Part shown: positions 12,552 to 26,000 of the stretch, piece after piece
Layout of the letters: each line of letters opens with the position of its first letter
How positions within the stretch are numbered: position 1 is the first letter of the stretch
Assembly (NCBI RefSeq): GCF_032118995.1
Contig: NC_092654.1
Coordinates: forward strand, 1,302,001-1,366,000
Source of the DNA: Asterias amurensis
Lineage: Eukaryota > Echinodermata > Asteroidea > Forcipulatida > Asteriidae
DNA: 64,000 nucleotides
Direction: 5' to 3'
Notes under the pieces: generated by a model
The model's input: only the letters and a program-made list of their open reading frames with translations
What the model was told of the DNA's origin: nothing
The model's database searches: none
Made by a program: the position numbers and the translations under genes

Positions 12552-14454
12552 CGGAGAACCATCTCCAGTACTTGACAAAAAATCTTATTTTGTGATCTCT
12601 TTGTTATTTATTTATTTATTAGGGTGCCCTCGAGGGGTTAAAGAGGGGTTAAAAAGAGGTAGTGGCTGGATTGTGTCAGTGCTATGACTTGATTTCAAGT
12701 CTGAGATTGCGATTACTTATCAGCATCAGCCACATCCCACAAATTAGCTATCAAAGCCTCAACTCTCAATTGTGATTGTAGGCTAAATGACGGAGGTTAA
12801 TCCACAAGAGCTATGCTAAGCAATAATGTAATGGCTATTGGGTAGACTAAAAGCCACAGTTACAGACTTGGAACCAAGACTTGGTCAATGCCACAAGTTC
12901 TATTACCAACCCTTAATTTAGGACCTTCCATTTTACCATTTGAAATACTCATGAGGAAATTTGTTTTTGAGGCTCTTCACAACAAATTGTTAAAATATCA
13001 ATTTAGATGATGTTTTTTGTGCTTCGACCACACATTGATACATCATGTATATTCATCAGTACTTTCCACATTGAAGTACCAAGTACCAGGGTGTATTGGA
13101 CAAATGGTCAGGGGCAGTGGACCCAAGTCCTGTAATTACAGACTGTGGGAAAAATTCTGGCTGAATTCAATCATGACACTTGTGTCTTTGAGCAAGGCAC
13201 TTTGACATTAATGCTTCGCCTCTTTACCTAGGAGTACAAATGGGTACCGGTGAGAGCTGGGGAGTAACCTGCGATTGACTGGCATCCTGTCCGGGGGAAT
13301 AGAAATATTCTCAGTTGTTTAATGCCATGGAAACTGGATGTAAACAACGTTACACACATCAGTATATGGAGGAAACACAAATGATTATAACAAATAACGG
13401 ATGCATATAGACGCATTATTGCAAAATCTAATCACCGGCTGAAATCAAGCCTACTCCATTCACAAGGCGAAGCTTCTACTCAATTGCCAATAGCGGCCAT
13501 AAACAGCCGCAATATTGGACCTATATCCACAATTGACATTTTCCAATATTTCCCATGTTGACATACTACGAACAACCATAAAACAAAACAAAAATTCTGT
13601 TTCATGTTGTTTCCAGTTACTCTTTCATTGTATTTGTTTTTCATTACCTGTTGATGCTGAGCACCATGATCTAGATGGGATGGCGCTATACAAATCAGAT
13701 TATTTATTATTAAACATTTTTACAGAAAAAAACAAATATGAGTACAAAAATCAACCATAGTAGGCAAGTTTGTACGCATTACGATTAATATAGAGAAAAG
13801 AAGGGTTATATACCATCTCTCATTTTGACCCAAATCGCCCGACATCGTCATCAATAATTTTATATGCTTTACCTATCGAATCCAAAAGTAGTGAGCCTGG
13901 CACACTCAATGCGAACCGAATGCATGCAAGGGGTCAGTAGATAGTTCCTAATAGACGCCATCTTTACGGGCAAATTGCATTTTGCCTTGCAGGCGTGTCA
14001 AGTGCTCAAGTTATCAATACAGCTGCATCGTTCACCAACCAATCGTGCATTAGTTTTTAGAAGAGCGCACCCGCTGAACATTGTTCTTACACGAAACGCA
14101 TGTCTGTGTGTTACAATTGCCGTATCGACAGCCGATTCATGCCACATGTAGATTTTTTTCAGTCTCGTTACAATTAACTGACAAATACCACCATCATCTT
14201 CCACATAATATATTTGTTTATTCACAATAAATTGTTTAGATACAAGCACAGATCTCCATTACATTTCCCTCTTCATAATTAATAAATATCTGCCCTTTGA
14301 GCTCAATGCAGCAAAGTTTGAAACATTTACAAGTACAAGTCTTGGTTTTTTAAAACTACAAAGCTTTTCCCAAATAATTGCCACACAAATTTCACTGCTA
14401 ATTTGTCTGTCAGTTAAGAGAGTTAAATTATATTATTTGGTTTTACTCTTAAGT

Positions 14455-14640
14455 CGATGTGTTAAAGCACTGGATACTCTGTGCTCTTCTGAATTCGGTG
14501 GAAATAAATCCACATGTAATTCAGTCAGATGGGATACAAACCCACAACCTTTGCATTGCTAGAGAAGATGTCTTACCACTAGACACTGAGCTAGCCACTG
14601 ATCAAGTCTTATGTTTCAGGAACGGTTACCACAACTATTT
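14455..14640 (-). mobile_element. tRNA-derived SINE (family C), reverse orientation
   Basis: Complement of a tRNA-like module with B-box sequence and A-box-like TCAGTGTCTAGTGG, preceded by the body CACTGGATACTCTGTGCTCT. The same module occurs at 22140-22320 and 37690-37870 (both reverse) and, in plus orientation, at 63225-63530. Confidence 0.55.
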
Positions 14641-14734
14641 AATTGATGTTAATTTTGCATCATGGAGAAAGATGTGTTCAAGCACTGTACAAAAGAACTT
14701 AATGGCTTTGAAATTCAGAACTGCAAATTTAATG

Positions 14735-15093
14735 GAAGGTTGTATCTTGTGAGAATGCTGCGACCAATCGAAACTCATCGTCGACAAGAACATGGTACAT
14801 CCTAGTGGGTGTGGTTTGAAGAGGGGCTTGGCACGCTACAGACAATGAACTTCCTACTGGAAGATTGTGTCTTGTGAGAATGCTCTTGCCAATCAAAACT
14901 TATCATCGACAAGAACACAGTGCATCCTGTTGGGTGTGGTTGGAGAGGGGCGTGGCACGCTACAACCAAACTTCTTATTGGAAGGTTGTATCTTGTGAGA
15001 ACGCTCCAGCCAATCGAAACTCATCTTCGACAAGAACACAGTACATCCTCTGCGGTGTGGCCTGTGAGTATGGGGCGGGGCGTGGCGCCATGG
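14735..15093 (-). repeat. Three tandem copies of the RAB3GAP1 C-terminal coding segment
   Basis: The 3' end of the last coding exon plus stop codon region is repeated twice more downstream. The anchor CTTGTGAGAA occurs in all three units, which start near 14742, 14867 and 14988 (spacings 125 and 121 bp). All units share the complement of the MYCVLVEDEFRLAGAF coding stretch. The two downstream units lie beyond the TAA at 14975-14977, have diverged with stops and frame shifts, and are 3' UTR or flank. Confidence 0.85.
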
Positions 15094-17744
15094 TGCGGAA
15101 AATGAACTCCCTGCCGGCTGGGCGGGGAAAATTTGGCACTGAGCTGTGAGTATTGGAGTATTTGACATTGCTGGGTACGGCCTCCATGTCTGCCTCTACT
15201 TCAGGAAGCATGTGGGCGGACTACGAAAAGAAAAGGAATACAATTCAGAATACATCATGATATATTTCATACCATTCATAATTAAATTTGAGAGATCAGG
15301 AAAGCTTTGGGAAATGAAAAGGCAACCTCTCAATTCAAGTTATTCACAATTTGGTTTGAGCAAATCTGGAGCGCCTGTCTGAAACGTGTGTTACCTACCC
15401 TCTGAGCAGCCCCAAAGAGCCGTTGAATTGTCTCTCCAACAACCCCCCTGCCCGCCCCGACCACAGGCACCTCCGGCTTGTCCATCAGGTCACAGACAAA
15501 CTGTTGGAGTATGTCAGTGTGGCTTACTGCTTCCGTCTCTGACTTCTGGGGCAGGAACTTTGCTTGGAGAGACAAAAATTGAGCGACGACCTCCTCGAAT
15601 AGAGAGAGTTGTTTTAATATCTCCTGTTGATACAAAAATATGGGCATGTCAGTCAAATGTGTTTAGAAAGAGAGGTGGGGGGTGTACGCACAGGTTGTTG
15701 GTTTTTTTCTTTCTTCGGTCTACTGAAGACAGAAGTTCTTCAATGAAACAAGTACAGATCAAGCTTGGAAGTCATTGGTTTACACTTTAGTACATCAGGG
15801 CTCCGTTTCATAAAGCCTGTAAGCACAGAAACTTGCACAGTAAAATATTGCTTAACAGAAACAGAATACCAGCTAAAATTACATTTAGTTTACATTGTTG
15901 TGACTGGTGCCCCACTCAATTTTGCTAGCAGCAAGCTCCATGGCCCAATTTCAAAGAGCCGCGTAAGCAGAAAAATAGGGCTTAAAATAAGTCTGTTCAA
16001 GGTCAAATGTTGGGAGGGGGGGGGGGTGGGGTAGGTATTTGTCTTGGAATCTCTACCCAGTCTCACCTCATACTTTCTTATCTCTTGATTTGGCGCTCTT
16101 GTGATTCTGGAAGCTTTGCTGACAAGAGTCGGAAAATGTGGGTTCAAGGAGGGAATCTTTTCCACATCTGAAAAGAGGGACGAAGAAAACTTGTTCATTA
16201 GACAGAAAAGAAATAATAAACAAATCTTTGATGAAACATTTTCTTGTTAGTAGATTGTGTTATATACGGGAGCTGAGATGGTTTAAGGAATCAAATAATT
16301 AGCCCAGTGACCATTGGAGTGCCATGAGTGTCACTAAGTGATGGATTTGAGTGCTATCTAAGAAGCCACCATTATTATTATTATTTTACATCAAAATGTT
16401 TTAAACTTGGAGCTCTTACCAGCTTTCTCAAGACGTCTTAGCGCAGCATGGATGATGAGTGGCAAGATGTGCAGAACCATCTCTCCAGGTTTGAGAGACG
16501 CCAAGAAGTGAAGGACCTTCTCCGCTTCTTTGGTGTCGTCAAAAAGACGTTTCTGGAGATAGGCGGAGATCGGCTTGGACTGGAACCATACCTCCTGCCA
16601 AGTGTTACCAGGGAGCTGGGTACCAATCATAAACAATTTTTTTATTAAAGTTGTTCTGCTCCGAATCAAAAAAGAGCTTTTCTAAAATCAAATTGGAGTG
16701 TTCCGTGATTTGAAATACACAATAATAATAGTAATAAAATGTTTATAAAATCCCTTTTGCGAGGGCCTCAAGGCACTTCACAGATAATTAAAAAAAAGCC
16801 TAAGGTAAGCCAAAATAAAATACTCCCTACCTAACCATTAATATTTATCATAATTATGAGTGACCTTGACAAATATAACAATTTTTACTGAATTGTTATC
16901 ACTACTGATATTTAATGGTTTTCTTAAAATATGTTTATTGCGACCAGCAGCCCAAATTACAATACTCAATTAAATTAAATTAAATTTGATAATTATTTCC
17001 ACATTAGTGAAAATGAAGGAAAATTAAACAAATTTAAAACAATACATTATTGATAAATCTGAGACAACCAAGAACTGGTTGAAAAATCAAAACAAGAAAA
17101 TTAAATGGCAAAGACGCAAACCAATACAAGGGCATTTTCAGAAGCAAAAAGGAGGCTTCTACTGAAATGTATATATAGGAATGCAATGTACAAAAAGTAA
17201 TAACAAATTGCAATAATCACAATAATACATGAAAGGTAATGACAGTAACAATACAGAATGACAACATGAATATTGAATTTGTAGCTAGCAGAAATGCACA
17301 ACAAAAATTATTGGGATACCAATAGTTAGACATAAAAATATATGAAGTTCAATATATTAAGTAGATTTATAAACAAATAAGAAATGCCCCCAAAACAAAA
17401 TATGTTAAAAAGTAATGGCAAAAGAGCAATGAAGAAAACAAGTTAAACACAAGGATGAAAAACCATGCTCAATTAAAGGCTAAACTGAAAATAAAAGAGC
17501 AGTCAACTAATTCAAAAATTTATAAAAACAATCAAATAAAAAACAGAGCGCTGAAAACAAGAAAAAAACAAATTAAGGGAAATTGCTCAATTTAGGGCAG
17601 ACTTTGGATTTGTAGGTAAAAACAGAGAAATCACATCCCTGTGATAAGTGACTTACCAGCATTCTCTGACTGAGACATCCTTTGATTCTCCTCCTACAGC
17701 CTTCCTCCTCCATCTCATCCTGCTCTGTAGCATCCTCCTCTTTC

Positions 17745-17776
<32 letters not shown>

Positions 17777-20700
17777 AACCCAGTCCCTCGGGGAGTACCA
17801 TCTGACAAAGTCTTCAAGTTCACATCCCGGATTCGCTGCCTGCAAAATAAAAAAAATAAATACATTTTAACTTGATGTAAAGTTAAGTACGATTTGAAAC
17901 TTTGCATGGTAGAAATATGATATGGAATTTGTTTGTGGTAACACCATGTAATGAATATCTCTAAATGAGTTGGGGTGGTTCTGAAAAGAACCGTTGGTTT
18001 CAACTCGACGTTTTGATCAGTAAATTTGTTTTATTTTTTTCATTTTGCTGATTTGTTTTTCTTTCTTGAAGACATTACACAGGAATACCTCCTTCAAAGT
18101 CTGTACGGATGTAGGCATGGGTATCATCCACTATAGGAGCCTGGCTGGTACAGCAGAATGCAAAATCTTCCCTACTTTTAAAGAAACAATCATGGTTAAG
18201 TGCCTTGCCTTAAGGCATAAGTGTCATGACAAGGATTTGAACCCACACTTTGCTGCTGACAACACCAGAGCTTGGGTCCAGTGAACTAGACCACTCAGCC
18301 TCGACACATCAAAGATGGTGGCATAAGGTCCATAAGGCTGTGCAGTCTCAAGAATCTTAAGGTTACCCAAGAGAAATAACCAAAGGCAACAACGAGGGCA
18401 GGTTGGCAAATATTTTCAAAAAATTTGACTTTGGGCAATAATCCTCACTTTAAAAGCCTGCATGTCAGACAGAAGACATGCACTCTGCATTTTGGCTCTG
18501 AGCTCAGCTCCTTCCGAGGTGGTGCCTAGTTGAGCCAGGACCTCAGCATGCTCCTCAAGCATGTCTTCAGTCATTGGAGCAGGATCCTGTGGAGAAAATC
18601 AAACATAAAATAAATGATAATAGTGGCTTCTTATAGTGTGCATATACATCACTCAGTGACGCTCAAGGCGCTTTCCTGCAAGGTATGTAAGACTGTGTTT
18701 GAACTATAAGACCTACTCCTTTTCCGAGCACCATGGTGCAATGTGCTGCCAAGCAAACCAGGAACACCAGGGCGAACCTCTTGCCTGTTCTATAAAAAAT
18801 TAACAACTTTTCAGACAGTTTAGGTAAGCAATGAGCAGTCAGAAACACCAAACGCAATGGCGCACCATTTTGCAAGTATTGTACCCATAGAGCAGTGCAT
18901 GTATTCTAAACCATGTCTTGTATTTAATAAACCAAACACTCTATCAGCATTCATACCAACCTGTGTGACTGGAATATACAACGGCTCATCCCGATTCAAC
19001 AGTTTCAAATCCCCACACTGCCGTAGTCTCCCCACAGGCTTCTTCTTTATGGTCAGCGAGTCACTCTTAACCATCGAGCTACCGCCATCTTTCTCCGTCC
19101 TGGTTGCGTCTTCCTTAGCGTCAACTTCATCAGACTCCTCCCCGACTTCAACCTCCATCTCACTCGATTCTAAAGCAGATGCACTCTTGCTTGGACTCTC
19201 CGAGTATGAGTCGTCGGCGCATTCAAAGAACTCCTCTTCGCTGTCACTGTTGATGGTGACCTCCCAGCCGTCTGTTGAATCCTTGGTAACAACTGGGTCG
19301 TCACCGACAGGACTGGGGTTGTCACCAACAGGACTGAGTTCGTCTCGTGTGAGTTGACTCGAGGAGGCAGAGGGCGTGATGAAACCGTTGTCCGGACTGG
19401 CTGCCTCGGACGAGTTCCATGAGAAGGGAGTTTGGTCTGGCGTTGGTGCGCTGAATGAGGAAGAGTCGGGGGAAGCTTGTGGCTTGCTCTGGCGATCCTC
19501 GCGTGCTTTCTTACGGGCAATGCAGCAGTTTAACATCTATGGGGCGAATAAATACATCAACGTCAAGAGTTCATCATATTTTAGAGCTGAGATTCTCAAA
19601 CAATCAAGAACTCATTGTTGAGCATTTGATGAGAATATTAGAACTAAGATTTTACCTGCAGCTTCTGGTGAAGTAGGCAACATCCCATGTTTGGATTTCC
19701 AGAAGCAAGTCTGTAAAGAAAAAGTTGTTTTTATACTCCCAACAAATATGGTTGATTAAAACTTTTCAAATGTTTTAGGTTAAATAGCTTTCTCGTTTGT
19801 CGGAACACTCTGCATTGTTTTATGAGAAGCAACTTTAATATCATCGCTGTAAAAGGCAAGCAAAAGGATAGGTCACCTTATGGACCCACATACCAGCTTC
19901 CAAGAAAAGAACAAAAACAAAAACAGCAACAAGTGATCTTTGCCGAATTTCACTTAAAACGTGTTCAACCAATACGGAAATTGTGTTCACATAAGAGAGT
20001 ATAGATTTCAATTGTAACAAAAAAGTTTTGAATCAGCCCAATCTCACAGAGCTGCTAAAGCAACACCAAATGTCTGCTTAGCAAAAATATACAGGGAACC
20101 AGCCACATGTGTGATGCACTTGTTTGGCTGGTGACCTAATTCTGGTAAAGCGAAATCTGCTTAGCTACTTTTTTGCGCTTACCCTGGTATTAAGTATTTA
20201 TTCTCCCAACGGTATCTCATTTCCAGCACAAACTCCTGCCATAGATGAGCGACAGCTTTCAGACCGCCGTGACTGTGGTTAACTACACACATTGCAATGG
20301 CTAACTTGTAGGTTATACTGTCCTCAGGACCAGACTTGAAATGACGATACCACTCCTAGATAAGAGACACAGAGATTGAGAGAGAGAGATGGGGTGCTAG
20401 ACCTAGAAACAAAAGGTCATATCCGATGGGATGGCTACAGCTACGGTTACAAATGTTGCTGAGGGTATCCAGAATGCCTTGGGAGATTCATAAAAAGAAT
20501 CTTCGATCAAGTTCCATGCTTCTCCTCATTAAACCCAAGTCTCGCATTCCGGGGGTTACAGGTCTGGAACTCTCTACCACTTAATCTTAGATCCTAACTT
20601 TGTACCACAAAGTTAAAATCTCTTCTTAAAACTTATCTTATGTCACAGGTTTTCATGGACTAATTTAGTTGTGTCGGTTTTCTTTTGATCGTTTTGGGGG

Positions 20701-23015
20701 TCTACTGCGCCTTGAACACCCACTCTCTGTTGGAACTCGCTGTGGGTGAAACTGACCAGTCCTCCAAATTGTTTACCAGAACATACCTTGACCTCCGGCT
20801 GGACATTCATGGGTTCCGTCTGGTCATCTTTCTCCGTCTCATCCCCTTCCTCACTCACATCGTCCTGATTGGCTGCGTCAGGAAACAAATGCTGCAAAGT
20901 CAATCAGAACAGTTATATTCAATTGTGGGTTTTGAGGCATTGCATGGCAAGGTATCATTGTATATTTGGTTTGCGTGTGTGTGTATCTACTTGCCAGGTA
21001 GATTATTTTCTTTTGAGAACTTGTCTTGCTTTATAACGGCTGAGTAGTATTTTAGGAATTCGAGAGACTTCTCAGTTCTGAAAAGAACCGTCCTGCTTTT
21101 TGAACTACTACCTCCTCCTGCTTTTTAACTACTACCTCGGCCAAAGGTAGGGACTACTACTCTAGCTTTAGTCAAACAAGGGGACCTCTCGTTAAAAATT
21201 TCACTACCGCGGAGTTAGTTAATTGGTCTCAACATTTCGTCAATCTTACGCTAGTCATCGTCGGGAGACGGCCTACTGAGTGATTCAAGATAGTGGTAAA
21301 ATAAAAACGGCTTATGTTCTTTCCACCAGTTGGTATTTTTTATCTTCAGATGTGTCTACAGTAACCAAACCAATATAAGTATCTTACTATTAGCAGTTCG
21401 TTGAGGGTGTCCACTGGTATAGGAGATTCGACTTGGCGTTGACGAGAGCGTATCCTTGTCCGGGCCCTGCTGACTACAGATGACAGGATAGGAAGGTGGA
21501 CTCTCCCTGGGTCTGTTAGACGCTGAAGGGCATGGCTGATTTGCTCAGAGGTTTCTGTTTGGAAAAGGTATGGATTGTTTTTTAGCTTACACCAAAATTT
21601 AGGAGGAATGGGAGTGTCTAAACAGTTGGGCATGCTGAAGGCGCAAAAGAATGCTTCCTTGGGCACAGGTACGCAATCCATTTGACTGCCCCAATGACCA
21701 TGAAAATAGTTGAACTAAGTCTTCAGATACCTTATACTCCAAATTGAATCTCTAATCCACAAAAAAACTTCTTCTTATGTCATGCGTATTTCAAGGCTTA
21801 GCAGGAAATGTTTCCTTTTGTGTGCGTGTACTCCACTTCACCAAAGCATTCTTTGCTTGATGAACAGTTGGCGCAGTAGTTCGGCGCTTGCATAGTAAGT
21901 AGAGAATGGTAATAATCGCAAGCGCAGAATTCAGTGGTAAACAGAGCCATGAAATTGGGCCCCAGTCTCTTACCATCATCATTGTCTTGAAATGCAGGCT
22001 TTCCCAGTAATTGGTCCGTTGTATCTTTGTTGTGTACAAGCTCTCCAAACATATTCAAGTATTCTTCTGGAAGGTCAAAAACAAAGATTGGGGATAAAAT
22101 ATGGTATTAATAGATAATAAATTTACATTGGGGATAAAGAACATTAAATTTTGTTTTAACCTTACACACCGATGTGTGTTAGCACTGTATACTCAGTACT
22201 CTCCTGAGTTATGTGAACAAAATCACAGGCATATTTCTCAGGTGGGATTCGAACAAACAACCTTTGCATCTGGAACAGTGTCATACACACTAAACCACCA
22301 AGATTCTGGTAGCTAGTTGTTAACTTTGCATCAGGGATAAAGAATTCTAATTTTAATTTGGGCAAATATTCTGTACTCACTGAGTAGACACTGTGGTTTT
22401 TCAGTCAAGCGGAGTCGAACGGACCACTGAGGTGCTTGGGACGGATCCAGATCTCTGAATATATTAAAACATTATATATAAAAAATAGAGACGGGAAAAA
22501 CAAAAGAAGTCTTGAATTAAAAAGCCTCTAATGAAACATTCCTATAAATACATGACATGGTTTGACTGGTCCGTGGGATAAAAGAGAGATTAGCTCACTC
22601 AGTAACAATCAGTAATCAATAAGAGCAAAACTGTTCAGTACATTCGCATGAAAGAATAAACAAAATTGTGTAACTTTCAAATTTGTGAAACTTTTAAGTA
22701 CATTCGTATAAAAGAATAAATAATTGTGAAACTTACGAGTATACATCATTGTCCACAATGGTGTTCTCTGCATGGGATGGCCACGTTGCCGACAGATGTA
22801 ACTCATTAATGGGATCTTCCATTGCTCCGAAGGGGAGGGCCTTGAAACCGGGATATCCCACGTCTTCCCCCAGGGGTGCATCCAAGTCTTAAATATAAAA
22901 ATAAAAAAGGGCACTGGTAACAGTGTTGATTGTGTATCTGTGGAGGTTTTGATAAGTTGTCTCGGTTGTGGGTCAATGGTTAGTGTGCCGAACCAACAAT
23001 TGAAACTGAATCTAG

Positions 23016-23052
<37 letters not shown>

Positions 23053-26000
23053 GTTAAAAAGCAGGACAGTTCTTTTCAGAACTGAGAATGGTTAGTGTGC
23101 CGAACCAACAATTGAAACTGAATGTACGTTCCCCCTAATTAAAAAGCAGTAATTCCGAAAACCTACCCCGCGGTAGTAGAATATAAAGCAAGACAAGATC
23201 TCCTGAAGACGCTCAGACCATACTGGTCGAAACGTTGAGTTGTTAACCACCGGTTTTTTTCAGAACCAGCGCACTACTCAAAAGAGATATTCACATGGTG
23301 TTACCACAAACCTCTCTTAGTAATAAGGGTTCCTTACCAGGGGGTTGAAGAGACCACGCATACTGGGTCCAGTCTTGAAGGATATAGGTGAACCTTATCG
23401 ACGCCTTGACGGGCGTAAAGGGCGAGACCGGGCTGGCCTGCATCAACAAAGCAGAACAATTCATCCTCTGTTATAAAGTGCAAACAACATTAACACTCTA
23501 TCAACTAATGAGGTGCAGTGCGTTCATTTAGCCTGAGTGAGGGCGCAGTTTGAGGTTGTGATGTCATGGTGAATGGAATAAGTGAATTCTACCTAAACCC
23601 AAGGTGCACTTTTTCTTTAAAGGTACTAGACACAATTGGTAATTACTCAACACATACTAGCACAAAAGCTTTACTTGGTAACAAGCAACGGAGAGCTGTT
23701 GATGGTACAAAAACATTGTGAGAAACACTTCCCTCTGAAGTAATGAAGTTTTTGAGAAAAGGGTATTTCCTCACTAAAATATTTGAATCTGAAAAAGACT
23801 TTAGGTATCTGAGAGCAACAAATTTCTGCAACAAGGGTGTTTTTTCCCCATTACTTTCTTGTAACTTCAGAGACCAATTGAGCCCAAGATTTCTTATTTT
23901 GTGCATATCTGGGATACATCAAGTGAGAAAACTGGTCTTTGAATACTATTACCAAAGTGTCCAGCGCTTTTTTAAAAGCATTCTACTTTACAAAGCATAT
24001 ACCAGTGGTATGACCTAGCAATCTTGTTAGAATGAAACTGTAAATTATGTCATATACAAACAGATTTATGTGATTTTTTTCTTACAATTTTAGACTTGAA
24101 GATATTGATGAGTCCTTCCATGTGTCCGAACTGATGTGGAATCCTCTTGAGGTGGACCATGTCAAAGGTCGTACGAATGCCTGGAGCCTCGCAGATACCT
24201 GTGTACATCCGACGCCACTTCTGTTGAATCTGAGCAAAGATGGGCAGAAGGCTGGAGAGGGAAAAATCAAACTAATAATCATTGCAAGATGCTAGAACGC
24301 AACCTACAGCCCAAAACACAGACAGATAGACATAACACTCACCAATTGGTGTTGTTGACAGCAATAGCCATGGAGCTTAGCAACATATTAATCTTACTTT
24401 CCGAGAGGACAGCATCGCAGTTATCCACTGGGCTCAACACTACAAAATGGCGCAACCCATACCTGTATCAAACCAAATTGGAAGAAACCTATTATTTTCA
24501 ATGGCCTCGCGGTTCAATCATAATTGGGGCCCAATTTCACGGTGCTGCTTGAGCAAAACAAGAAAGAAGATAAGCACAACAAATTTATGCTTACCAGTAT
24601 ATGGATACCAGCCAAAATACCATATCACATGTACACCATCTGTGACTGGTCTTGCTCATTTTTTTTGCTAAGCAGAAAACTGTTCAGCGATGTCTGCTTA
24701 AGCAGCTTTATGAAATCGGGCCCTCAGATTCTTTCTCAAACAGACACAAAATATTAAAGTAATTCTTACAAAAATTCAGAAGAGCAAAACTCACCTGTAC
24801 AACAACAAAATACCAGTCCTGAAAAATCTATAAAGTACAAATAACTTCCAGAGAAGAGGATGTTTTATTTGACCTTTTAAGAATGTACTTACCATCTTGA
24901 GATGCAATGAGCTCGTGGAGGAAAGTCATTCTCCATCTGTAGCATATCTTCCATAGCCTGAGGTAGGACATCTAGAAATATTGAAAAACAACAGTCAATA
25001 TTTCACATCTGAATTATATAGTTGGCAAAGCATCCCAATGGAAACATCACACCAACTTTTGTAGAGAAGACAATGTAGAAATTTAAGTTTTAGAAGTGGG
25101 AGGAAAACCTCAATAGACCGATCCATTAAGCTCCGCCCCAATGCGTATTAACCAATCACAACGCAATGAAGGTCCGACATGCGTGCGCGTATCTTAGCGC
25201 GCGCGGCAGAGTTGTGCAGAAAGGCATTGGAGAGCCCCACGTGTTCTTGCTCACACGTGCGTTGTGGGCGGAGCCTACTGGATCAGTCTATTGGGAAAAC
25301 CCATACAGTCAGGTAGGGACTGATAACCTAATCCACTTATGCAAGTCTCCTGAGCGGGTATCAAACTGGGCTCCACTTTTTCAAATGAAAATTTCATGTG
25401 TAAGTTTTATTGTATACATCTTTATTTATACCACGCTAGAACAATCGAACGGTTTCAAAAAACCAAAGGTTCACTTTGCCTATAAACCAACCTTCATGTT
25501 CCTCTGGTTGTGAAGTTTGTTCGGTAGCAGGTTCCTGTTTGAGTTGATGTCGAGTGACAGCAAAATGCACCGTGGCAAAATTGATGGATTCTGTTGTCTC
25601 CTCCCATTCTCCAGAGGAAACTTCACCCTACGGAAAATCAAGAAATGGTTTTTTAAATTAAAACCTCCATCACATGGTTGAAAGAAAGAAGTACACCTAA
25701 GAATAAGAATGTCATTTTTTGGCAAGGGACAATGTTAGTTGAACCTCAAGTTTTAAAGGTGTTGGTTCTTGCTTGGGGCTGTCCAAAAACCATCAAAATA
25801 CAGTGTTTTTAGGAGAGCTCATACACATTGAATTTGAGCACTTTCACAGTTACACGTGACATCGTGTAATGTGTTAAAAATCATTTGAAATTTACCCAGT
25901 CAGTTTCCCTTGTGGTTTATAATAATACTATTTGTTAAAAAAACGACTTAGGCCTACTTGTTGCAAATTGCTTCTCAACCAAATAGACCGATGGTATAAA

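Larger units (their letters stand above)
11612..14734. other. Convergent intergenic region between DNAJB11 and RAB3GAP1
   Basis: Holds the DNAJB11 3' UTR and, from the right, the RAB3GAP1 3' UTR; no further gene is seen. Candidate poly(A) signals are AATAAA at 12330-12335 and 12546-12551 for DNAJB11, and TTTATT at 14217-14222 (AATAAA on the minus strand) for RAB3GAP1. SINE fragments lie at about 13110-13290 and 14455-14640, the latter with a minus-strand B box near 14530. Confidence 0.6.

Noticed and set aside
14893-15168. Overlapping minus-strand frame extending RAB3GAP1 with a different C terminus
   Set aside because: An acceptor at about 15141 would put the last exon out of frame. The acceptor TTTTCGTAG before 15220 restores phase and gives the conserved PAGREF region, so no frameshift needs to be assumed.
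18857-19357. Plus-strand 166-codon frame
   Set aside because: Antisense shadow of the large RAB3GAP1 exon 18961-19536.
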